From Heteroruminococcus sp964369885 (GTDB lineage: Bacteria; Bacillota; Clostridia; Oscillospirales; Ruminococcaceae), in contig CAYJGQ010000014.1 of assembly GCA_964369885.1 (NCBI GenBank), positions 1 through 27,931 on the forward strand: DNA of 27,931 nucleotides, in the 5' to 3' direction. Each line of letters begins with the position of its first letter. Position 1 is the first letter of the stretch. The position numbers were made by a program, and so were the translations under genes. Shown piece after piece: positions 7,712-13,952 of this stretch. The notes beneath the pieces are model-generated. The model made no database searches. It was given only the letters and a program-made list of their open reading frames with translations, and was not told the DNA's origin.

Positions 7712-9050
7712 CGCCGTCAACCTCCCCTGAAAGTTCCCCGAGCATCTCGGGGGTAATAAGTGCAAGAGCCTGAGCGACGCCCTGCTTAAAGCCCTGCGAG
7801 GAAACAGTAGCGCCCGATATCACATCGATACCGTCTATATCGGCGGCGGTTTTGCCCACAAACAGTGCGGTGTAATCACCCTCACCCACCTGTGTGCCAA
7901 GTCCGTCGGTCTCGCTGTTCTCGCCAAGCTCTACACCCACAACACTTCCATCTGCTCCCACGGCCACACGCACCTGCATGGGTGTTTTGCCGTAGGCATC
8001 GGCCTCGACCGTCACAAGGTAGCCCTCGCCGCCTGCACGGTAGGCCTCCACTGCGCCATCAAGCTGTATGAGGGTAAGTGATGTGCCGGGGAAGAAGGTG
8101 CTTGCAGGTGCGGTGCTATCGCCGCCACCCGAAAGCTGTGAGAGTAGCTCGGGGGTTATAAGTTCGAGTGCGGTCTGCACTCCTGCCTTAAAGCCCTGCG
8201 AGGAAACAGTAGCGCCCGATATTACATCGATACCGTCTATATCGGCGGCGGTTTTGCCCACAAACAGTGCGGTGTAATCACCCTCACCCACCTGTGTGCC
8301 AAGTCCGTCGGTCTCGCTGTTCTCGCCAAGCTCTACACCCACAACACTTCCATCTGCTCCCACGGCCACACGCACCTGCATGGGTGTTTTGCCGTAGGCA
8401 TCGGCCTCGACCGTCACAAGGTAGCCCTCGCCGCCTGCACGGTAGGCCTCCACTGCGCCATCAAGCTGTATGGGGATGAGTTCTTGACCGGGGAAAAACG
8501 CAGACATGTTGTCTTGTAAGCCCTCGGAAGGAGCCGACCCCGTAACCTCTGCAAAAACCTCAAAGGCTGTTTTAACGCAGTTTTCAAACGCAATAGAAGA
8601 AATTGTTGCGCCGGCTATCACATCCACACCGTCAACACTGGATTGTCCGGGGTATTGGGAGGTATATTCCTCCTCCGATACGCGGGAGCCCAGTCCCGGT
8701 GTTTCGTTATTGAGCATAACCTGCACGCCCGAAATGCTTCCATCGGCCTTTATGCCGGTCATTACATGTAGCTCACCATTGTAGCCCTTGGCCGTCGCTG
8801 TCACGGTGTAGCCACTGTCGTTGTCGGCCTTGTAGACCTCTATGACATTTTCGGTGGTATAGTCGGTCACCTGAGTAAATGAGTCGCCCTCGGGCAGTAC
8901 AACACTGCGTGCGGCGTTGGCAGCATCAATTGCGGCCTGCTCGATAAGCGGTGCTGTCACCATGTTGGTAAGTGCCAGGGCTGCGGTGGCCACAAGACAT
9001 ATGGCCATAAGCACAAGGGTGGGAAGTACTAATGCCTTAAATCTATTCAT
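7704..9050 (-). CDS. rnfG: Rnf complex subunit G with three tandem FMN-binding domains
   Basis: The protein has 448 residues, about twice the usual RnfG length. An N-terminal membrane segment (about 8-30) precedes three FMN-binding domains. Domain 1 is canonical, with NNETPGLGSRV (114-124) and DVIAGATISS, whose Thr149 is the expected site of covalent FMN attachment. Domains 2 and 3 carry SGATVSS with Thr281 and Thr415, and SETDGLGTQV in place of ETPGLG. Residues 194-288 and 328-422 are identical, 134 residues apart. RnfG normally holds one covalently bound FMN, added by an ApbE-type flavin transferase and facing the outside of the membrane. No apbE gene is in the window. The start overlaps the rnfD stop (ATGA). 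Confidence 0.93.
   Translation of the reverse strand: MNRFKALVLPTLVLMAICLVATAALALTNMVTAPLIEQAAIDAANAARSVVLPEGDSFTQVTDYTTENVIEVYKADNDSGYTVTATAKGYNGELHVMTGIKADGSISGVQVMLNNETPGLGSRVSEEEYTSQYPGQSSVDGVDVIAGATISSIAFENCVKTAFEVFAEVTGSAPSEGLQDNMSAFFPGQELIPIQLDGAVEAYRAGGEGYLVTVEADAYGKTPMQVRVAVGADGSVVGVELGENSETDGLGTQVGEGDYTALFVGKTAADIDGIDVISGATVSSQGFKAGVQTALELITPELLSQLSGGGDSTAPASTFFPGTSLTLIQLDGAVEAYRAGGEGYLVTVEADAYGKTPMQVRVAVGADGSVVGVELGENSETDGLGTQVGEGDYTALFVGKTAADIDGIDVISGATVSSQGFKQGVAQALALITPEMLGELSGEVDGGE
7785..8070. repeat. rnfG internal direct repeat, copy 1 (FMN domain 3)
   Basis: This 286-base block matches 8187-8472 at 285 positions with a constant offset of 402 bases. The only difference is C at 7821 against T at 8223. 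It encodes residues 328-422 of RnfG. Sequence on both sides is clearly diverged from that flanking the other copy. Confidence 0.97.
8187..8472. repeat. rnfG internal direct repeat, copy 2 (FMN domain 2)
   Basis: This is the partner of the block at 7785-8070. It encodes residues 194-288 of RnfG. The 116 bases between the copies encode the C-terminal helix of domain 2 and a Gly/Ser/Thr-rich linker that is only loosely similar to the corresponding parts of domains 1 and 3. Confidence 0.97.
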
Positions 9051-9994
9051 TTAATTACACCTCCAAATGGAGTGCTTCTTGTAAGTTTATCAATATGAGG
9101 GGTAACGATATTCATCAGAAGTATTGCAAAGGAAACGCCCTCGGGATAAGAGCCGTAAACACGAATAAGCACCGTCAGTAGACCACAGCCAATGCCAAAT
9201 ATCAGCTTGCCTTTCTCGGTTACAGGTGAGGTGGAGTAGTCGGTGGCCATAAATATGGCACCCAATAGCACGCCGCCTGTGAGCAGATGTGCCCCGGGGT
9301 CTTGCCCTAAAACCAGGGTAAATAGCGCCACGGTAAAGAGAAAAGCCACTGTTGTAGTTGGGGTTATTACCCTACGAATTACAAGGTACAGACCGCCCAA
9401 AATTAGCGCAAGGCCGCTTATTTCGCCAATACAACCGCCCTTGCCAAGTCCCAAAAACAAGTCAAGGTAGGACATGTCAAGACTACCCACTGCATTTAGG
9501 GTGGGTAGAGGGGTTGCCCCCGATACAAGCTCCATGCTCCCCCCTGTGATGGTGGGCACAAGCCATGTGGTCATGGGCTGTGAAAAGGAAACCAGTAGCG
9601 CCACACGGGCCAGAATGGCGGGATTTGCAAAGTTACAACCTAAACCGCCAAAAAGCTGTTTTGCAATTATTATTGCCACAAAGCTACCAATTACAGCAAT
9701 GTATATTGGAAGCTCGGGAGGTAGGTTAAAGGCCAAAAGCATGCCTGTTACAACGGCACTAAGGTCTCCAACCGTGGCTTTTTTCTTGCAAACAAGGTTA
9801 AACAGCCACTCAAATGCCACACAGGAAGCCACACAGATGGCTGTTAGCATCAGCGCCCTTACACCAAATATTATGACGGCGGCTATAAGGGCAGGCATCA
9901 TGGCAATTATTACATCAAGCATGATGGAGGTTGTTGTAGTCTTTTCCCTGAAATGTGGGGAGGGTGAAACAACAAGAGGCTTTGAAAGTGTCAT
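9047..9994 (-). CDS. rnfD: Rnf complex subunit D, membrane flavoprotein
   Basis: The protein has 315 residues with multiple membrane segments, the normal length. The motif LVSGATPLP contains Thr161, the expected site of covalently attached FMN in RnfD/NqrB-type subunits. The segment GLGCNFANPAILARVALL is typical of the family. RnfD takes part in electron transfer coupled to ion movement. Its ATG shares one base with the rnfC stop codon (TAATG) and has AAGGAGGG upstream. Its own stop overlaps the rnfG start. Confidence 0.95.
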   Translation of the reverse strand: MTLSKPLVVSPSPHFREKTTTTSIMLDVIIAMMPALIAAVIIFGVRALMLTAICVASCVAFEWLFNLVCKKKATVGDLSAVVTGMLLAFNLPPELPIYIAVIGSFVAIIIAKQLFGGLGCNFANPAILARVALLVSFSQPMTTWLVPTITGGSMELVSGATPLPTLNAVGSLDMSYLDLFLGLGKGGCIGEISGLALILGGLYLVIRRVITPTTTVAFLFTVALFTLVLGQDPGAHLLTGGVLLGAIFMATDYSTSPVTEKGKLIFGIGCGLLTVLIRVYGSYPEGVSFAILLMNIVTPHIDKLTRSTPFGGVIK

Positions 9995-11304
9995 TACTTT
10001 TTCCCTCCTTTTTCTCTTAAAAGTTTTTTAGACAGCTTATTTGTGGTTACAAGCTGGCGTTTGGCAGGACATACATAGGAACAACAACCACACTCCATAC
10101 AGGTGTTTATCTTAAGCTCTTTTAGCATGTCAATATTCTCGGACTGATATGCAAGCTCCAGTGCACGGGGCATCAGATTAAACGGACAGGCGCGCACACA
10201 TCGCCCGCAGCGAATACAGGCGCTTTCCTCCTCGTTTGATACCTGTTTTGCCGAAAAGGCAAGCAGTGCATTGTTGTTTTTTAGCAGTGGTGAGTTTAGG
10301 TCGTAAACCGTGATGCCCATCATAGGGCCGCCCATTATTATTTTGGCAGGCTCGCTTTTAAATCCGCCGCAAAAATCAAATATCTTTATAAACGGGGTGC
10401 CAAAAGGCACTGTAAGCAGTTTAGGGGTATGCACGGCGCCACCATCCACCGTCACAGCCCTGCTGATAAGGGGTATGCCGGTTTTTAGGTAGCTTGCAAG
10501 AAATACCACCGAGGTAATATTCATAATAACCACACCAACATCGGCCGGCAGAGTGCCCTCCCTAATTATGCGCCCGGTGGTTTCGTAGGTCAGTACCTTT
10601 TCGGCACCCTGTGGGTACTTAGAGCGCAGTGTGGAAATCTTAACATTATGCATATCTGCAAAGCACTGCTTTAGATGCGCAATCATGTCGGGTTTGTTGT
10701 CCTCAACACCAATTACAACATCTGAGAGTTCAAGAAATTTTATTATGGACTCTATTCCTGCCTTTAACAGATCACTGTTATTAAGTCCTGCATAATGATC
10801 CGTTGTGATGTAGGGTTCACACTCGGCGGCGTTGATTATAAGCGTATCTACCTGCTCAAGCTTTGGGGGCTTTAGTTTTACATGGGTGGGAAAGCCTGCG
10901 CCACCAAGACCCACAAGACCCGAGGCACGCACAGCCGCTAAAAACTCAGCGTAGCCATTTACCACAGGCGGTGCAAGCTCGGGATGCATGTCCTGATTGC
11001 CATCGGTCTCAATTACAACAGCCTTGCTAATCATACCCATTGGGCTGATGTAATCCTCAATGCGCACAACCTTACCCGACACCGAGGAATGAATCGGTGC
11101 AGTAACAAATGATGTGGAATCGCCAATTACCTGACCTACCTTGACCTCATCCCCCACAGCAACAATAACATCACAGGGAGGCCCCATATGCTGCTGCATG
11201 GGAAGTGACACAAATTCGGGCACGGGTAGGCTCTCTATGGCCCTACCTGCGGTGTTTTTGTAATGATGAACCTTAACACCACGAAGCGCTTTTCTTATTG
11301 ACAT
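9994..11304 (-). CDS. rnfC: Rnf complex subunit C, NADH-binding and Fe-S subunit
   Basis: The protein has 436 residues and no membrane segment, consistent with a peripheral cytoplasmic subunit. Residues 130-143 (GLGGAGFPTHVK) form the glycine-rich part of the NADH/FMN-binding fold shared with complex I NuoF. Two 4Fe-4S motifs lie near the C terminus: CIRCGRCVRACP (363-373) and CMECGCCSYVCP (402-412). RnfC exchanges electrons with NAD(H). The ATG has AGGAGG eight bases upstream. It follows the Gx-type membrane protein after 57 bases and opens the rnfCDGEAB block, the order common in Clostridia and acetogens. Confidence 0.95.
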   Translation of the reverse strand: MSIRKALRGVKVHHYKNTAGRAIESLPVPEFVSLPMQQHMGPPCDVIVAVGDEVKVGQVIGDSTSFVTAPIHSSVSGKVVRIEDYISPMGMISKAVVIETDGNQDMHPELAPPVVNGYAEFLAAVRASGLVGLGGAGFPTHVKLKPPKLEQVDTLIINAAECEPYITTDHYAGLNNSDLLKAGIESIIKFLELSDVVIGVEDNKPDMIAHLKQCFADMHNVKISTLRSKYPQGAEKVLTYETTGRIIREGTLPADVGVVIMNITSVVFLASYLKTGIPLISRAVTVDGGAVHTPKLLTVPFGTPFIKIFDFCGGFKSEPAKIIMGGPMMGITVYDLNSPLLKNNNALLAFSAKQVSNEEESACIRCGRCVRACPFNLMPRALELAYQSENIDMLKELKINTCMECGCCSYVCPAKRQLVTTNKLSKKLLREKGGKK

Positions 11305-11361
11305 TAAGAAATCCTCCTATAAAACATTTCTGTAAAAAAATTATAATAAAGGCATAGAAAA

Positions 11362-11910
11362 CTACACCTGATCATTTTTTACCACAAGGTAGCCAAGACG
11401 TTTTAGATGCGGACGTAAAACCCCAAGGAGCAGGCCTGTGAGCAGACCCACAACCACCCCTGCAATTAGCATGATGGGCAGATACCCAAAGGCAAGGGTG
11501 TTTTGCAAAATAACAGCCGCCATGCAAAGCTGACCAATATTGTGCAGCACCGCCCCCACTACACTTAAAACAACATGGCTAATCTCGGGGGCAAGGCTTA
11601 GAAGCAAAATCATACCACACAGCGAAAGCAGTCCCCCGGCACCGCTCAAGGCAGCGGCCGTAGGGCCACGGGTCAGCGCTACAAACAAAGCCTTTAAAAG
11701 TGTAATACAAACGGCACTTTTGCGTCCTAAAAACAGCAGGGTAAACATGGTTACTATATTGGACAGTCCAAGTTTTATCCCGGGGGGCAGTGATGGGAGG
11801 GCAGGCAATGTCCCCTCCAAGAGGCTAAGCACCATCGCCATGCCAAACAGCATTCCAAGTAGCGACACCCTTCGTGCGGTGTCGGCAACCTTTTTCCTGT
11901 TGTCCAACAC
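11362..11910 (-). CDS. Gx transporter family / heptaprenyl diphosphate synthase component I-like membrane protein
   Basis: The product is a hydrophobic protein of about 182 residues with the family block LPSLPPGIKLGLSNIVTMF, followed by further membrane segments. It resembles the family named both Gx transporter and heptaprenyl diphosphate synthase component I. The molecular role is not settled, and a small-molecule uptake function similar to ECF S components has been proposed. The preferred start is the GTG at 11910, with GGGGTGA just upstream. A TTG directly after it at 11907 is the alternative. The ORF extends further upstream, but that part overlaps a leader inverted repeat and lacks a good ribosome site. 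It is the first gene of the Rnf transcription unit, which suggests a link to redox or flavin/quinone metabolism. Confidence 0.8.
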   Translation of the reverse strand: MLDNRKKVADTARRVSLLGMLFGMAMVLSLLEGTLPALPSLPPGIKLGLSNIVTMFTLLFLGRKSAVCITLLKALFVALTRGPTAAALSGAGGLLSLCGMILLLSLAPEISHVVLSVVGAVLHNIGQLCMAAVILQNTLAFGYLPIMLIAGVVVGLLTGLLLGVLRPHLKRLGYLVVKNDQV

Positions 11911-11933
11911 TCGCTCACCCCTTTTTTCTCTTG

Positions 11934-11958
11934 ATAATACCAATAATAGTGGTATTAT
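11934..11958. promoter_or_regulatory. Inverted repeat ATAATACCA-N7-TGGTATTAT in the Rnf leader
   Basis: A perfect 9-base inverted repeat with a 7-base loop lies about 10-35 bases downstream of the expected transcription start and 24 bases before the first start codon. The spacing fits a dimeric repressor operator. It could also form an AU-rich RNA hairpin that affects initiation. It is not a Rex-type TTGTTAA/TTAACAA box. Confidence 0.5.
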
Positions 11959-11974
11959 TTCCACACACCATCTA

Positions 11975-12003
11975 ATCATATACTTTTATTTAACAAATTT
12001 CAA
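11975..12003 (-). promoter_or_regulatory. Sigma-A-type promoter of the Gx-rnfCDGEAB operon
   Basis: On the minus strand TTGAAA (12003-11998), a 17-base spacer and TATGAT (11980-11975) form a near-consensus promoter. It would start a leader of roughly 58 bases. No second convincing promoter is seen within the operon, where genes overlap or lie within 57 bases. Confidence 0.75.
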
Positions 12004-12050
12004 GGGTTATTCGGCCAATATGCACAAGTTAAAAAAGTAACAAGCCAATA

Positions 12051-12096
12051 TAAAATTTATGCGCCCCCGGCAAAGGCCAAGGACGCATAAATTTTA
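12051..12096. terminator. Long inverted repeat between tyrS and the Rnf operon
   Basis: TAAAATTTATGCG and CGCATAAATTTTA form a perfect 13-base inverted repeat around a 20-base GC-rich loop that can pair further (GGC/GCC). The AT-rich outer stem supplies a U-rich 3' side in both directions. It may act as a second or bidirectional terminator or as a cruciform. It lies about 110 bases past the tyrS stop and 50 bases before the Rnf promoter. Confidence 0.5.
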
Positions 12097-12157
12097 ATGA
12101 TATAAATCTTAATATTATCCAAAAAACCAAACATAGAGTCCAAAAGCCAAAACCCAT

Positions 12158-12190
12158 TAAACCGCCAGCCATTTGGCTGAGTTTTTATTG
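12158..12190. terminator. Probable terminator directly downstream of tyrS
   Basis: CAGCCA-TT-TGGCTG (12166-12179) is a short perfect stem. On the plus strand it is followed at once by AGTTTTTATT. On the minus strand it is flanked by AAAC and GGTTT, which can extend the stem, and then by a T-rich stretch. It lies 25 bases past the tyrS stop, so it likely ends tyrS transcripts. The better T run, however, is on the plus strand. Confidence 0.45.
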
Positions 12191-12203
12191 GAGACAATCC
12201 AGC

Positions 12204-13427
12204 TTACAGGGTTATTTTATGGAAAACCTTTTTACCCTTACGCAGGATAATTTCCTTTTGCTCAAGCGATGCCTTGGTTATATTGTGGGCTATGTCGGCT
12301 ATTTTTTCATCATCGGCCGATATACCACCCTGTGTGATGAGGCGGCGTGCCTCACCCTTGGAGGGGGCAAGTCCTGTTTTAATCATCAAATCCATGATGT
12401 TTATTGCACCCTGAACAAAATCCTCATCTGAAAGTGCTGTGGTGGGCATGTCTGAATTATCGCTGCCTGCACCAAACAGCGCCTTGGAGGCGGCAAGGGC
12501 CTTGTCGGCATCCTCGGTAGAATGTACCATCTCGGTCAGGCTAAAGGCCAACATCTCCTTTGCCTTGTTAAGCTGTGCACCCTCCCACTTCTCCATCTCC
12601 TCAATTTCCTCGATGGGTATGAAGGTCAGCAGTTTTAGGCAGTTAATTACGTCATCATCGGCCACGTTGCGCCAATACTGGAAGAACTCGGAGGGTGAGG
12701 TCTTTTCTGGATCAAGCCAGACAGCACCGCTCTCGGGTTTCCCCATCTTCTTGCCCGCTTTGGTGGTAAGCAGTGTAAAGGTCATACCAAAGGATTCATC
12801 GGCCTCCACCTTGCGCACAAGCTCCATGCCGCTGATAATGTTAGACCACTGATCGTTACCACCCATTTCAAGCTGGCAGTGGTACTTGCGGTAGAGCACC
12901 AAGAAGTCATAGCTCTGCATTAGCATATAGTTAAACTCAAAAAAGGAAAGACCTGTTTCCAGACGCTGCTTAAAGCACTCGGCCGACAACATCTTGTTTA
13001 CCGAGAAATGCACTCCGTACTCACGCATAAACTCGATGTAGTTAAGCTCCAAAAGCCAGTCGTTGCGCTCAAATATGGCTTTTCCCTCGGAAAAATCAAT
13101 GAATTTGGAAATCTGACGCTGGAAGCAGTCGGCATTGTGGCGAATTACCTCTTTTGTCATCATTTTACGCATGTCGGCCTTGCCCGAAGGGTCACCCACC
13201 ATGGTGGTACCTGTCCCCAGTAAAGCTATGGGACGATGGCCGGCCTTTTGTAGGTGCTTCATTACAATTATCTGCAAAAAATGTCCAACATGAAGGCTAT
13301 CAGCAGTTGCATCAAACCCTATATAGAAGGTCATTTTCTCCTTTTCAAGCATCTCTTTAATGCGCTCGGGGTGGGTCATTTGGGCAATTAGCCCTCTTCG
13401 ACTTAGTTCTTCAAATACAGTCATCAT
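12204..13427 (-). CDS. tyrS: Tyrosyl-tRNA synthetase
   Basis: The product has 407 residues, normal for a bacterial class Ic TyrRS. The HIGH-type motif is HVGH at 46-49 (DSLHVGHFLQ), and the KMSKS-type loop is KMGKPESG from 227. The tyrosine- and tRNA-binding stretch LEMGGNDQWSNI is present at about 186-197. The C terminus carries an S4 RNA-binding domain. The enzyme charges tRNA-Tyr. Two ATG codons are adjacent (13427 and 13424), with AGGAG five and eight bases upstream. Either may be used. It has its own promoter at 13536-13564. No T-box element is visible in the leader. Confidence 0.96.
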   Translation of the reverse strand: MMTVFEELSRRGLIAQMTHPERIKEMLEKEKMTFYIGFDATADSLHVGHFLQIIVMKHLQKAGHRPIALLGTGTTMVGDPSGKADMRKMMTKEVIRHNADCFQRQISKFIDFSEGKAIFERNDWLLELNYIEFMREYGVHFSVNKMLSAECFKQRLETGLSFFEFNYMLMQSYDFLVLYRKYHCQLEMGGNDQWSNIISGMELVRKVEADESFGMTFTLLTTKAGKKMGKPESGAVWLDPEKTSPSEFFQYWRNVADDDVINCLKLLTFIPIEEIEEMEKWEGAQLNKAKEMLAFSLTEMVHSTEDADKALAASKALFGAGSDNSDMPTTALSDEDFVQGAINIMDLMIKTGLAPSKGEARRLITQGGISADDEKIADIAHNITKASLEQKEIILRKGKKVFHKITL

Positions 13428-13469
13428 CTATTCTCCTAAACATAAAATTTGCAGTTTACACATTGATAT

Positions 13470-13506
13470 ACCCAAAACGGGTTAGTTGCCCCCAAAATTA
13501 CGGGGG
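13470..13506 (-). promoter_or_regulatory. Two small hairpins in the tyrS leader
   Basis: Within the roughly 100-base tyrS leader two consecutive stems are visible: CCCCC/GGGGG (13489-13493 with 13502-13506, loop GTAATTTT as transcribed) and ACCC/GGGT (13470-13473 with 13479-13482). They are small and lack T-box landmarks. Whether they regulate anything is unknown. Confidence 0.35.
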
Positions 13507-13535
13507 TCACATAACAAACCTAAAGCTACCAAAAT

Positions 13536-13564
13536 ATTTTATATTAAAACCACATAAATATCAA
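13536..13564 (-). promoter_or_regulatory. Sigma-A-type promoter of tyrS
   Basis: On the minus strand TTGATA (13564-13559), a 17-base spacer and TAAAAT (13541-13536) are close to consensus. Transcription would begin about 100 bases upstream of the tyrS start codon, just after the repeat-rich block. Confidence 0.75.
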
Positions 13565-13600
13565 TCATTATTTTTACAAGCGCCCTTGGGAGGCAAACCT

Positions 13601-13655
13601 AAGACCGTGGGGACGCCGTCCCCACACCCCTGCCACCTTTTGAAAAAGGTGGACG
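13601..13655. repeat. Dispersed hairpin-rich intergenic repeat, copy B
   Basis: This is the reverse complement of positions 1-55 with a single mismatch. It contains the GTGGGGAC/GTCCCCAC hairpin and the hairpin CCACCTTTTGAAAAAGGTGG. It lies just upstream of the tyrS promoter. No coding potential. Confidence 0.85.
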
Positions 13656-13701
13656 AAAACTTTGCACGCCCCCCGGCTTACGCCTGGGGGCGAAGTTTTT
13701 T
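13656..13701. terminator. Strong GC-rich hairpin with T-rich flanks
   Basis: AAAACTT (13656-13662), a TGCA bulge, CGCCCCC, an inner GGC-TTAC-GCC stem, GGGGGCG and AAGTTTTTT (to 13700) form a long hairpin with U-rich 3' ends on both strands. Read on the minus strand it could end read-through from recN. On the plus strand it is an even better terminator shape. It is continuous with repeat copy B and may belong to the same element. Confidence 0.6.
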
Positions 13702-13952
13702 GTGGCCTGCGGATTTATAGGCACTTCTTCGGTGGTGGCCCGGCTACGGCTTTACTGCCAATTGTCCTCGCACGCTCGGACGGCAGTCCCCCTGCCTGCG
13801 GCAGTGGTGCCCACTGTGTGGGCAAAGCCTACGCCACACCCCACACCTTTTGCTACCCACTTTCATCCCTTAACACGATGCTAAAGCTTGGGAATAACGC
13901 CACTCCGAGGAGAGCACACATCGGGGCCGCAGTGGGCGTTTGCCAGCTTGCG
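13702..13952. other. Gene-free GC-rich structured stretch downstream of recN
   Basis: These 250 bases contain no supported gene. Several nested inverted repeats are visible: GCCCAC-N3-GTGGGC near 13810-13825, CTGCC-N3-GGCAG near 13790-13803, and AACGCC-ACT/AGT-GGCGTT spanning about 13891-13940. Base composition is clearly more GC-rich than the AT-rich tyrS upstream region next to it. A plus-strand frame of 109 codons crosses it but looks like a by-product of composition. It may be a structured RNA, part of the dispersed repeat element, or the remains of a mobile element. Confidence 0.45.

Noticed and set aside
7785..8472. CRISPR-like or satellite repeat
   Set aside because: Only two long copies exist, they are in frame in rnfG and encode a recognised FMN-binding domain.
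11980..12003. A Rex redox-repressor box at the Rnf promoter
   Set aside because: Only one half-site-like TTGTTAA is present. The partner TTAACAA is missing at the right distance.
13430..13600. A T-box riboswitch before tyrS
   Set aside because: No AGGGTGG-type antiterminator core or specifier-loop architecture was found, and the leader from the best promoter is only about 100 bases.
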